Shown piece after piece: positions 10,393 through 19,756 of a stretch of 32,430 nucleotides of DNA. Source of the stretch: Chitinophagia bacterium (GTDB taxonomy: Bacteria > Bacteroidota > Bacteroidia > Chitinophagales > Saprospiraceae); contig RFSX01000007.1 in the NCBI GenBank assembly GCA_009923745.1, positions 1 to 32,430 on the forward strand, read 5' to 3'. Position 1 is the first letter of the stretch, and the number at the start of each line of letters is the position of its first letter. The notes under the pieces are model-generated. The model saw only the letters and a list, made by a program, of their open reading frames with translations. It made no database searches and had not been told where the DNA came from. The position numbers and the translations under genes are program-made.

Positions 10393-10941
10393 ATGGCTGG
10401 AGACACTCGAATAGCAGCACGCTACGCCAAGTCGGTTCTAGAGCTTGGAATTGAGCGCAAAGAGCTTGATCAGCTGTACGAGGATATGCTGGCCATAAGA
10501 GAGGCTCTATCAATGAGGGACTTCTTGCTCTTTGTCAAAAGCCCTATCATTAAAGCCGATAAGAAGCAAGCCGTATTCCACGAGATTTTTGGAGGCAAAC
10601 TCAGTGAGGTTGTCAATAACTTTTTTGATATCCTGTCCAGAAAGGGGAGAGAATTTTATCTGCCTGAAATCGTGGACAGCTTTATTCATCAGTACAAGGA
10701 TCATAATAATATTACGGAAGTCAAATTGACAACCGCCAGCAAACTAGGTGAGGATAGCCTCGAGGCGATTCGCAAAGCATTGGCTGGCAGTGACAATACC
10801 AATCAAACGGTTGAAATCGAAACGGAGGTAAACCCCGAACTGATTGGTGGTTTCGTTATCGAACTCGGAGACAAATTGTATGACGCAAGCGTAGCGCGCA
10901 AACTGGATCAGATAAGAAAGAATTTTCAAGACAATAAATAA
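10393..10941 (+). CDS. atpH: F0F1 ATP synthase subunit delta
   Basis: AARYAKSVLELGIERKELDQLYEDM...; C-terminal ELIGGFVIELGDKLYDASVARKLDQIRKNF. Confidence 0.96.
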   Translation: MAGDTRIAARYAKSVLELGIERKELDQLYEDMLAIREALSMRDFLLFVKSPIIKADKKQAVFHEIFGGKLSEVVNNFFDILSRKGREFYLPEIVDSFIHQYKDHNNITEVKLTTASKLGEDSLEAIRKALAGSDNTNQTVEIETEVNPELIGGFVIELGDKLYDASVARKLDQIRKNFQDNK

Positions 10942-10965
10942 TTTACTTCATAAAAATTTTAAGAA

Positions 10966-12546
10966 ATGGCTGGGGTTAAACCTGAAGAAATATCTGCAAT
11001 ACTCAAACAGCAACTTGCCGGATTCAAATCAGAGACGGATCTGGAAGAAGTAGGTACGGTCCTTCAAGTCGGAGACGGTATTGCTCGTGTTTATGGTCTG
11101 ACAAAGACTAAGGCAGGAGAGCTTGTTGAATTTGAAAATGGCGTTCAGGCCATCGTTCTTAACCTTGAAGAGGATAATGTGGGTGTGGTACTGATGGGTT
11201 CCGGAGATGGTATTAAAGAAGGTTCTACAGTACGAAGAACAGGACGTATTGCTTCTATCAATGTTGGAGAAGGATTCGTTGGACGTGTGGTAAATCCGTT
11301 GGGTGAACCTATCGATGGTAAAGGAGCTATTGCTGGTGACACCTACGATATGCCTATCGAAAGAAAGGCCCCTGGGGTAATCTACAGACAACCCGTTAAC
11401 GAACCACTTCAGACGGGTATCAAAGCCATCGATGCAATGATTCCAATCGGTAGAGGACAAAGGGAGTTGATCATCGGTGACAGACAGACAGGTAAGACAG
11501 CCATTGCCATCGATACGATCATCAACCAAAAAGAATTCTACGACAGAGGTGAGCCTGTATACTGTATTTATGTAGCATCAGGTCAGAAAGCTTCTACAGT
11601 AGCTCAGGTTGCTAAAGTCTTGGAAGAATCTGGCGCGATGGCTTATACAACCATCGTTGCAGCATCTGCTTCTGATCCAGCACCACTTCAGTTCTATGCA
11701 CCATTTGCCGGAGCTGCTATCGGTGAATTCTTCAGAGATACAGGTAGACCAGCATTGATCATCTATGATGATTTGTCGAAGCAAGCTGTGGCATACCGAG
11801 AGGTGTCACTTCTTCTAAGAAGACCTCCAGGGCGTGAAGCCTATCCAGGTGATGTGTTCTACCTTCACTCAAGACTTCTCGAAAGAGCGGCTAAAGTGAT
11901 TAATAATGATGAGATTGCTAATCAGATGAACGACCTTCCTGACAGTTTGAAGGAAGCAGGTCTTGTGAAAGGTGGTGGATCTCTAACGGCCCTGCCAATC
12001 ATTGAAACGCAAGCAGGTGACGTATCAGCATATATTCCTACCAATGTAATTTCCATTACGGATGGACAGATATTCCTTGAGTCAAACCTCTTCAATGCGG
12101 GTATCAGACCAGCGATCAATGTAGGTATTTCTGTATCAAGGGTAGGGGGTTCTGCTCAGATTAAGTCAATGAAAAAAGTAGCAGGTACCTTGAAACTGGA
12201 TCAGGCACAGTACAGAGAGCTTGAAGCTTTCTCGAAATTCGGATCAGACCTGGATGCAGCAACAATGGCGGTACTTGAAAAAGGAAAGAGAAACGTGGAA
12301 ATCCTAAAGCAAGGTCAATACGCACCGGTTCCTGTTGAAAAGCAGGTAGCCATCATTTACCTTGGCACTAAAGGTCTTCTAAGAGATGTACCGGTTGAAA
12401 AAGTGAAAGAGTTCGAATCGCAATACCTTGCAAGCCTTGAGAAGAAACACCCGGAAGTTTTGGAAAACTTCAGAAAAGGAAAGCTTGAGGACGGAGACTT
12501 GAAAGCGATTGAAGAGCTGGCAGCAGATATTGCCAAGCAATATTAA
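10966..12546 (+). CDS. atpA: F0F1 ATP synthase subunit alpha
   Basis: Walker [16 protein letters not shown]; strong match to the AtpA family throughout. Confidence 0.98.
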   Translation: MAGVKPEEISAILKQQLAGFKSETDLEEVGTVLQVGDGIARVYGLTKTKAGELVEFENGVQAIVLNLEEDNVGVVLMGSGDGIKEGSTVRRTGRIASINVGEGFVGRVVNPLGEPIDGKGAIAGDTYDMPIERKAPGVIYRQPVNEPLQTGIKAIDAMIPIGRGQRELIIGDRQTGKTAIAIDTIINQKEFYDRGEPVYCIYVASGQKASTVAQVAKVLEESGAMAYTTIVAASASDPAPLQFYAPFAGAAIGEFFRDTGRPALIIYDDLSKQAVAYREVSLLLRRPPGREAYPGDVFYLHSRLLERAAKVINNDEIANQMNDLPDSLKEAGLVKGGGSLTALPIIETQAGDVSAYIPTNVISITDGQIFLESNLFNAGIRPAINVGISVSRVGGSAQIKSMKKVAGTLKLDQAQYRELEAFSKFGSDLDAATMAVLEKGKRNVEILKQGQYAPVPVEKQVAIIYLGTKGLLRDVPVEKVKEFESQYLASLEKKHPEVLENFRKGKLEDGDLKAIEELAADIAKQY

Positions 12547-12569
12547 TAGAAGCCCGATAAACTTATAAT

Positions 12570-13466
12570 ATGTCTGGTAAATTAAAGGAAACACGAGAGC
12601 GTATATCGTCGGTAACGTCGACGCAGCAGATCACAAAAGCCATGAAAATGGTTTCTGCTGCCAAACTCAGAAAGGCGCAGCAAGCCATTACTGAGATGAG
12701 ACCGTATGCTGATCGTCTTAATAAAATGATGATCAACATCCTGAGCAATCTGGAAGGAGATGCCAGCTCAAAATTTTCCAAGTACAGGGATATAAAGCGA
12801 ATGGCTGTAGTCGTAGTCACTTCCAACCGGGGATTGGCTGGTGCTTTCAATGCCAACATCGGGAAGGAAACTGTAGCACTTTTGTCAAAGTATGAAGAGC
12901 TGTATAACGCCGGGGCAATAGACCTGCACTTCATAGGTAAGAAGGGTTATGATTATTTGAAAAGAAAAGTTGAAGGATGTACACTGATCAATGATCAGAT
13001 TGAATTAGCCAATGATTTGAGTTTTGACAATATTACACCTTATGCAGATATGCTTATGTCCAAGTTTTTGGACGGCACATACGATAAGATATATGTTGTC
13101 TATTCCCAGTTCAAGAATGCCGCCATGCAGTTTCCTAAAGTGGCGCAGTTTTTACCGGTCAAAAAGCTTGAACAAAAAGCGGAGAAAGGTAAAAAGCAGT
13201 TGCGTGCCGATTATATATTCGAGCCATCTAAGGAGGAGTTGCTTGAGCAGTTGATTCCAAGCATTTTGCAAACCACCTTCCATAAATGCGTTTTGGATAT
13301 GAATGCAGGTGAGCATGGTGCTCGAATGACAGCTATGGATAAAGCGACAGAAAATGCCAACGAACTTCTGAAAGATCTAAGAATCGATTACAACAAGGCA
13401 CGTCAGGAAGCTATTACCAATGAGATCTTAGAGATCGTTGGTGGTGCTGCCGCTTTGGAAGGATAA
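12570..13466 (+). CDS. atpG: F0F1 ATP synthase subunit gamma
   Basis: KLKETRERISSVTSTQQITKAMKMVSAAKLRKAQ; C-terminal ARQEAITNEILEIVGGAAAL. Confidence 0.98.
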   Translation: MSGKLKETRERISSVTSTQQITKAMKMVSAAKLRKAQQAITEMRPYADRLNKMMINILSNLEGDASSKFSKYRDIKRMAVVVVTSNRGLAGAFNANIGKETVALLSKYEELYNAGAIDLHFIGKKGYDYLKRKVEGCTLINDQIELANDLSFDNITPYADMLMSKFLDGTYDKIYVVYSQFKNAAMQFPKVAQFLPVKKLEQKAEKGKKQLRADYIFEPSKEELLEQLIPSILQTTFHKCVLDMNAGEHGARMTAMDKATENANELLKDLRIDYNKARQEAITNEILEIVGGAAALEG

Positions 13467-13490
13467 TTCGCAGAGATTAAAAGATTATAT

Positions 13491-13523
13491 AAAAGCCATG
13501 AAGCATTTGCTTTATGGCTTTTT
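13491..13523. terminator. Hairpin terminator, possibly bidirectional, between atpG and the convergent gene
   Basis: AAAAGCCAT-G-AAGC-ATTT-GCTT-T-ATGGCTTTTT: paired stem with T run on plus and matching A run on the left arm; includes the minus gene's stop codon. Confidence 0.75.
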
Positions 13524-14231
13524 GTATTTGGATATTTCAACAAGCTTGTCTGTCGCTAAAAACTGATCATCGTGATTGTCATACCAAGTTCGATTGCTAG
13601 GTATTTTTAAAGACTTATACTTTACTTCACCATCTAGGAATATATACTCCCCTTCTGAATCACTGCTGAAAAACATATAGCCTTCTAGAGCATAGCTCTC
13701 TGGATTGAAATAAAAGCGCCAGGTGTCTGAATCACTCTGTGTCGGGTAGTCAACAGTGACTTCCAGCAATTGCTTTTCGTTGAAATTTCTCGTATGCACA
13801 TCCTCATCTACCTGGGCTGCAGGGTCTATCAAATTACAGGGCAATGACCACAGGTAGTAGTAATAGTTTTTTAAGAGCTCTGCACGATCCTCTGTTAGTC
13901 TATAAATCTTTACCTGCTGATCTGTGTAGGAGCCACTTCCATTAAGGCGTATGTCCCATGTGTCATTCCTTTTAATATATGACACTGTATTGCCCCCTTT
14001 TTCCTGACTTATAGCATATACTCCTTTTGCAGGGTTGATGTCAAGATTAGTATACCTGATTTCTTGTTCATTGCGAGGTTCTTCAAGTCGGAGGTGAATT
14101 CCCTTTTTTTGGACAAGTCGATTCGGGTCATGGTAGTCACATGATCGTTCGATCAGTTCTTTGCCTGTCAACTTCTGGGCAATGGCATCTGTTGAAAATA
14201 TTGAAAGCAGAATGAAGGCAATTATTTTCAT
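13512..14231 (-). CDS. Secreted protein, DUF6503/lipoprotein-sorting-like
   Basis: Signal peptide (MKIIAFILLSIFSTDAIAQ), GKELIERSCDYHDP start, strand-rich body; tentative resemblance to DUF6503 proteins. Confidence 0.6.
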   Translation of the reverse strand: MKIIAFILLSIFSTDAIAQKLTGKELIERSCDYHDPNRLVQKKGIHLRLEEPRNEQEIRYTNLDINPAKGVYAISQEKGGNTVSYIKRNDTWDIRLNGSGSYTDQQVKIYRLTEDRAELLKNYYYYLWSLPCNLIDPAAQVDEDVHTRNFNEKQLLEVTVDYPTQSDSDTWRFYFNPESYALEGYMFFSSDSEGEYIFLDGEVKYKSLKIPSNRTWYDNHDDQFLATDKLVEISKYKKP

Positions 14232-14417
14232 GGACTCAGTTTATGTGAACTGAACTATTACAAAATACAAGAACTTATTCATCGAATCATCTGCCCGGCC
14301 ACACATTCCTGTTTTAAAGGTGCTTGGACAGGTTGAATCAATGAATCATTGTCATTCATCGATATTTAATGAGTGCTTTGCAATAAAGCCATATATTGGT
14401 ATAAAACAGCAAAGAGT

Positions 14418-15221
14418 ATGACATCACATGAAATCGATTACCACATACATGGCGAAGAAATGCAGTATGTTGAAATAGAATTGGATCCTAATGAGACAGT
14501 TGTCGCCGAGCCTGGTAGTTTTCTCATGATGGAGGAAGACATAGAGATGAAAACCATTTTTGGCGATGGCAGCAACCAGAATGACGGTTTGTGGGGAAAA
14601 CTTATGGGAGCCGGTAAACGTGTTCTGACCGGCGAGAAGCTGTTTATGACGACCTTTACCTATCACGGCCAGTCAAAAGCTAAGGTTTCTTTTGCGTCTC
14701 CTTATCCCGGGAAAGTTATTCCTCTGGACCTTACAGAACATGGGGGCAAAATCATTGTGCAGAAAGATGCTTTTCTATGTGCTGCCAAGGGTGTTTCTGT
14801 GGGCATTGAATTTTCAAAAAGGCTCGGTCGAGGCTTTTTTGGTGGCGAAGGCTTCATCATGCAAAAAATTGAAGGCGACGGTATGGCATTCATGCATGCC
14901 GGAGGTCATATTACGAGAAAAGAGCTTAAGCCAGGTGAAGAACTTAAAGTAGATACAGGATGTCTTGTTGGATTTACCCAGCATGTTGACTATGATATTG
15001 TATTTGTTGGAGGCGTTAAGAACACCATTTTTGGTGGCGAAGGCCTGTTCTTTGCCAGCCTGATTGGTCCGGGTACCGTCTGGATCCAATCCTTGCCTAT
15101 AAGCCGCCTGGCAGACAGGATCATTTCCAACAGCAAGGGCTATTTCGGCAAAGGAAAAGGTGAAGGCAGTGTACTGGGCGGTCTCGGTGACCTGCTTGAT
15201 GGTGATGGCTTTTCGATTTGA
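14418..15221 (+). CDS. TIGR00266/AIM24 family protein
   Basis: YVEIELDPNETVVAEPGSFLMMEEDIEMKT; repeated FFGGEGF/IFGGEGLF motifs typical of the family. ATG 14418 preferred over 14373. Confidence 0.88.
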   Translation: MTSHEIDYHIHGEEMQYVEIELDPNETVVAEPGSFLMMEEDIEMKTIFGDGSNQNDGLWGKLMGAGKRVLTGEKLFMTTFTYHGQSKAKVSFASPYPGKVIPLDLTEHGGKIIVQKDAFLCAAKGVSVGIEFSKRLGRGFFGGEGFIMQKIEGDGMAFMHAGGHITRKELKPGEELKVDTGCLVGFTQHVDYDIVFVGGVKNTIFGGEGLFFASLIGPGTVWIQSLPISRLADRIISNSKGYFGKGKGEGSVLGGLGDLLDGDGFSI

Positions 15222-15233
15222 TGTGCTCAGGCA

Positions 15234-15264
15234 TTGAAGCATTCCTCCATTAGGCTTACTTTTG
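15234..15264 (+). promoter_or_regulatory. Candidate promoter of mtaB: TTG-N20-TACTTTTG
   Basis: TTG at 15234-15236, 20 nt spacer, TACTTTTG at 15257-15264; fits the Bacteroidota -33/-7 layout, ATG at 15272. Confidence 0.6.
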
Positions 15265-15271
15265 CAATCCT

Positions 15272-16618
15272 ATGGCTACACCGCACACTGTTGCTTTTCA
15301 CACATTGGGCTGCAAGCTCAATTTTTCAGAGACCTCCTCTATTCGACGTCAGTTCGAAGAGGCAGGCTATGGCGTTGTCCCCTTTGATGAATTCTCCGAC
15401 ATATATGTCTTGAATACCTGCTCGGTAACGGACTTTGCGGATCGCAAATGCCGCTATGAAGTGAGAAAAGTACTCAAACAAAATCCACAAGCCAAAGTGG
15501 TCATCATGGGCTGTTACGCCCAACTGAAGCCCGAAGAAATTGCCTCTATAGAAGGCGTGGACCTCGTATTGGGAGCCAGTGAAAAGTTCAATATCTTGAA
15601 GCATGTAGAATCACTCGATTCGATTGAGTCGCCTTCAAAAGTGCTTGCCGGACAAATACATGAAGTCAATTCTTTTGTGGATGCTTTTTCATTTGGTGAC
15701 CGGACGCGTTCTTTCTTAAAGGTTCAGGATGGCTGTAATTACAAATGCTCTTTTTGTACCATCCCGCTGGCCCGGGGGAAAAGCCGAAGCGACACGATCG
15801 AGAATGTAGTATCCAACGCTAAAAAAATTGCAGCCTCCGGCGTAAAGGAAATAGTGTTGACCGGCGTCAATATTGGTGATTTTGGAAATGGTACTGAGGT
15901 AATAGAGGGCCTTAAACCCAAAAAAGAAGCTTTATTCATTGACCTTATCCAGGAGCTGGATCAGATTGAAGAGGTCGAGCGTTTCAGGATTTCTTCTATC
16001 GAACCCAATCTATGCAATGAGGAGATCATCGACTTTGTAGCTTCATCTCGAAAATTCATGCCTCATTTTCATATGCCCTTGCAAAGCGGAAGCAATGAAA
16101 TACTCAAATTGATGCGGCGCAGGTATAAAAGGGAGTTATATGCGGAAAGGGTCGCCATGATTAAGGAGAAGATGCCGCATTGTGCCATAGGTGTTGATGT
16201 AATTGTTGGATTTCCAGGTGAGACAGACGATCACTTCCATGAGACATATAATTTCATCAACAGTCTGGATGTCTCCTATCTGCATGTATTTACATATTCA
16301 GAAAGGCCAAATACACCAGCGGCAGAAATGACGGGAAAGCTTGATGTTGGCGTGCGCAGGCAACGCAATAAGATGTTGAGGATTCTGTCCGAGAAGAAGA
16401 GACATCATTTTTATCAGGGGTTCCTTGGTGATCGTCGTCCTGTACTTTTTGAAGGCAATGAACAGAAAGGCCTTATGTATGGCTTTACAGACAACTATGT
16501 CAAAGTCTCACGATCATGGGATTCCAGCCTTGCTAACAGGATTATGGATGTTGAACTTATCGCTATTAATGAAGATCAAACATATTTTATTGCCCCTCAA
16601 GCTGAAAAAATTTCCTAG
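15272..16618 (+). CDS. mtaB: tRNA (N6-L-threonylcarbamoyladenosine(37)-C2)-methylthiotransferase MtaB
   Basis: HTLGCKLNFSETSSIRRQFEEAGY, radical SAM CNYKCSFCTIPLARGKSRS, GVDVIVGFPGETDDHF, C-terminal TRAM-like region. Confidence 0.93.
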   Translation: MATPHTVAFHTLGCKLNFSETSSIRRQFEEAGYGVVPFDEFSDIYVLNTCSVTDFADRKCRYEVRKVLKQNPQAKVVIMGCYAQLKPEEIASIEGVDLVLGASEKFNILKHVESLDSIESPSKVLAGQIHEVNSFVDAFSFGDRTRSFLKVQDGCNYKCSFCTIPLARGKSRSDTIENVVSNAKKIAASGVKEIVLTGVNIGDFGNGTEVIEGLKPKKEALFIDLIQELDQIEEVERFRISSIEPNLCNEEIIDFVASSRKFMPHFHMPLQSGSNEILKLMRRRYKRELYAERVAMIKEKMPHCAIGVDVIVGFPGETDDHFHETYNFINSLDVSYLHVFTYSERPNTPAAEMTGKLDVGVRRQRNKMLRILSEKKRHHFYQGFLGDRRPVLFEGNEQKGLMYGFTDNYVKVSRSWDSSLANRIMDVELIAINEDQTYFIAPQAEKIS

Positions 16619-16727
16619 ACAATAAGCAATCAGAGTTTAAAAGGGCTTTATCCGCTGGCGATAGGAGTAAAGGCACAAATTGACTGTATTCAATACTTGT
16701 TCATTCCAGTGAATTATTCCCTCCTAG

Positions 16728-16772
16728 CCTCCTTACTGGCAGGGCAATAGCATTTGTCAGGGAGGATTTTTT
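16728..16772 (+). terminator. Likely rho-independent terminator after mtaB
   Basis: CCTCC-(tta)-CTGGCA-loop-TGTCAG-GGAGG-ATTTTTT; one bulge and one G-U pair. Confidence 0.65.
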
Positions 16773-16823
16773 GGAACCGTATAATACAATCATATTCAAT
16801 CAGAATAAAACCCAAGGACGCGT

Positions 16824-17012
16824 ATGAGAAATAATTTGAAAGTCCAGAGAGCCAATAAAAATATTAGCCAGGTGCAATTCGCAAAAAGAATAGGGGTATC
16901 ACGACAAACCATCCAAGCTATTGAATCGTAAAACTACGTCCCGTCAACCCTGATGGTCCTTAAATTTTCTAAGGAATTCAATCTTTCGATGAATGAAATT
17001 TTCAATCTCTAA
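16824..17012 (+). pseudogene. XRE-type helix-turn-helix regulator interrupted by one in-frame TAA
   Basis: Translation MRNNLKVQRANKNISQVQFAKRIGVSRQTIQAIES*NYVPSTLMVLKFSKEFNLSMNEIFNL*; TAA at 16929-16931; AAGGA ribosome-binding-like sequence upstream. Confidence 0.85.
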
Positions 17013-17113
17013 GAGGGGGATCTCAGACAACAACCGGGGCACCCAGAACCGGGAAGGCCATTCCCGCTTAGCTCGTCTTTAATACAACAGCCTTTCTAAA
17101 ATTACTTTTCAGG

Positions 17114-17121
17114 TATATTTG
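17114..17121 (+). promoter_or_regulatory. Candidate -7 element TATATTTG
   Basis: TAnnTTTG match 24 nt before the ATG at 17146. Confidence 0.4.
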
Positions 17122-17145
17122 TTATCTATCCGAAAAGCGTAAGAT

Positions 17146-18717
17146 ATGTTAAAGGCAAAAGTGGTTTTATTCTGTTCGATGATTCTGTTGTTGGTTTTAT
17201 CATCAGCTTTATCTGCTCAGAAATACCTCAGCTGGGGTCCGAGTTATAAAATCAAGGGTTCTTCCGAAATGTATAAGTTCCTGGGGATATTGGGAGACAG
17301 TTATTATTTTGTTCAAAAACCCAATGATGCCAATATTATCCAGCGCTTCAACTTCAGGCATGAGCTAATTTCAGAAACGCGCTATAACCACGTAAAGAAT
17401 AGAGAGCGACTCAAGATTCACGGGGGGATAGAAACTCGAAAGGGCAGCTTCATATTCAGCCATCAGTTTAACCAAAAATATAAAGAGTGGATACTCTATG
17501 TGTCTGAAATGAGCAACGGCACACCCACCGCTCCGAGGGAAGCCTGGTTTGAAGAAATTGATATCGAAACAAGCCGTCTTAGAAGGGCCTACCAGGATTA
17601 TGAATACGATTATGGACAGGTGGATGGTGGCCTTATCATGTCAGAGGACAGCAGTAAAGTAGCATTTGTTAACATCATTCCAGGAAATGATTTCAGGGAC
17701 GAAGATGTGATAGCCATCGGTGTGTTCGATGACAGGATGCAGCTTATATGGAAGGAAATGTTCTATTATAAGTTCGCGGACAAACGCTATGAGATCAAGC
17801 AAAGTGTAGTAACCAATGAGGGAGAGATTTACCTTGTTGGCAAGCTTGACGATCCTGTTGAATACGATGGCAAGGTGAAAAGCATTCGGGAAAAGAATCT
17901 GCCAAGGTTTGAGTATTACCTTTATCACATCAACCGGGAGGGTATACTGCCCTATAAAGTTGATTTGGGTAGGGGAGGAGCCCCCATGGATGTCGCGCTA
18001 TTTTTTCCAGACAGGGAGACTAATCGTTTCCTGATGGCGGGTTTCTATACCGACGATGAACACCGTTATCGGATTAAAGGCATGTTTTTCAGTTATGGCG
18101 ATAAAAACTTTCAGAACACCTCTATAAAAAAGCACCAGTTCAGAGAGAATTTTCTGGCAGGCCTCGTTTCAGACAAAGCGATCCAGAAAGGCAAAGGTCT
18201 TGAAAGCAGCTACCAGATTCTTGATGTGTTGAATTATGATGATGGCAGTATTGGTTTTATTGCGGAGAACAATTATGTAAGGGATCTTTCACAGACGGAC
18301 TTTTATGGTCGGTGGTATGAGCGCGTGATATATGTCTCTGACGAGCTTATTATCCCCAGGTTCAACAGTGAAGGAGTGCTTCTGAATATTGAAAAAATTC
18401 CGAAACAATTTGACAGTGATTTTGCCCAGTATACATCCTATGCCATAGCTCTTAATAAGGGGCTTACTTATCTCATTTTTAATGATTACAAGTCAGGAAA
18501 GGAGAAGCAGGAAATAGCCAAAAAGGGAAGACGATTTACAGACCTGCTTGTCTTGGGACAAAGAGGGGAAATTGTGGGGCATCAAACGCTATTTACAGAG
18601 AGGGAAATCGAGTTGGAGTTTAACCCGCTGTTATGTGACTACAACGATGAATTCTTCCTGATAGGCAGCAAGCGCGGGAACAAATTCAGCATGGCGAGTT
18701 TGCAATTCAATCAATAG
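17146..18717 (+). CDS. Secreted protein of unknown function
   Basis: 523 aa with signal peptide (MLKAKVVLFCSMILLLVLSSALSAQ); long open frame; no family recognised. Confidence 0.85.
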   Translation: MLKAKVVLFCSMILLLVLSSALSAQKYLSWGPSYKIKGSSEMYKFLGILGDSYYFVQKPNDANIIQRFNFRHELISETRYNHVKNRERLKIHGGIETRKGSFIFSHQFNQKYKEWILYVSEMSNGTPTAPREAWFEEIDIETSRLRRAYQDYEYDYGQVDGGLIMSEDSSKVAFVNIIPGNDFRDEDVIAIGVFDDRMQLIWKEMFYYKFADKRYEIKQSVVTNEGEIYLVGKLDDPVEYDGKVKSIREKNLPRFEYYLYHINREGILPYKVDLGRGGAPMDVALFFPDRETNRFLMAGFYTDDEHRYRIKGMFFSYGDKNFQNTSIKKHQFRENFLAGLVSDKAIQKGKGLESSYQILDVLNYDDGSIGFIAENNYVRDLSQTDFYGRWYERVIYVSDELIIPRFNSEGVLLNIEKIPKQFDSDFAQYTSYAIALNKGLTYLIFNDYKSGKEKQEIAKKGRRFTDLLVLGQRGEIVGHQTLFTEREIELEFNPLLCDYNDEFFLIGSKRGNKFSMASLQFNQ

Positions 18718-19217
18718 AGTATTATTTCTGTGGCGCCGTCATTGTTAAGGAGCCTGAATTGAAAAACCTCTTTTCTGGATTCGAGGCTTTTATGAATGTG
18801 GTGCCTCAACACACCCTGTCCCCGTCCATGGATAACCAGGATTTGCCTCAGATTTTTTTCAATGGCTTTTTCGAGATAATTTTCAAAGGCGCGTATTTGC
18901 ACATCAACAATACGTTCAGGTAATGCATTCAGCAGGTCAGGCCTGAGCACTTCTATATGTAAGTCTAATTCTGAACGAGTATGCTCCGTATGCTCAGAGC
19001 TGGTTTGACTTTGATCTTCAAAGACAAGACTTTCTTCTTCGACATCTTCCTGTTGAACCAGTTCAACAAACTTTGTCGGAACGAGAATGATTTTATGACC
19101 TGCATTCATGCGGACCATGCCCGAATCATTAAGACCCCCGAAACGGCCGGACAAACCACTTTTGGAGGAGCGTATTTTGTCTCCTATCCAAAGTTCCTTT
19201 ATTTCGGATGCAGTCAT
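18711..19217 (-). CDS. Smr domain protein with MutS2-like N-terminal KOW-type segment
   Basis: N-terminal GDKIRSSKSGLSGRFGGLNDSGMVRMNAGHKIILVPTKFVEL; C-terminal Smr domain with LRQILVIHGRGQGVLRHHIHKSL. Start MTASEIKELW at 19217 (track 19223). Confidence 0.85.
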   Translation of the reverse strand: MTASEIKELWIGDKIRSSKSGLSGRFGGLNDSGMVRMNAGHKIILVPTKFVELVQQEDVEEESLVFEDQSQTSSEHTEHTRSELDLHIEVLRPDLLNALPERIVDVQIRAFENYLEKAIEKNLRQILVIHGRGQGVLRHHIHKSLESRKEVFQFRLLNNDGATEIILY

Positions 19218-19756
19218 AATCAAATTTATAGTCTAACAACTACAAAGGCTAAAATTTATTGCTATTTTATTCTACGGCTTACAGGCAAAACGGAAGCTGC
19301 TATGAACTTAAACTTGTATTAAACAAGTTCGACGGTGCTTTGTGCTCCTATCCTATGCCAGTACGCAATGATCTCGTAAATGAATTGTGTCATGAGGGCA
19401 ACAAGTGTGTGTTGTGTTGTATCAACTGCAGCGAAGTTTTGAGCCTAGCCTTTGTGGATGATGATAATGGCGGTTTTTTCCTCATGTTTAACAAGGATAC
19501 CACCCTGTCTCGTGATGAAAGCAAATACGGCATGCCTATTTTCGAGGAAATGAGTGAATGGCTGTACCATTAGCCTGGAGGCGCTCAATTGTTTGAACTG
19601 ATTACACCGGAAAAAATGAAGCCTCATCCATGCCGTCAACAAGGTGAAGTCTAAGGATTTACGCATTTTGAAAACATTGTTCATTTTTCAACATTTGAGA
19701 ATAAACAAGGGTGTTTTCGATTATGAACTTTTGAGTGAGGCTTTTCGCAGGGCGAA

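Noticed and set aside
11029-11529. 166-aa minus-strand ORF antisense to atpA
   Set aside because: Composition is a mirror of a highly conserved AtpA coding sequence with no domain signature; antisense shadow ORF.
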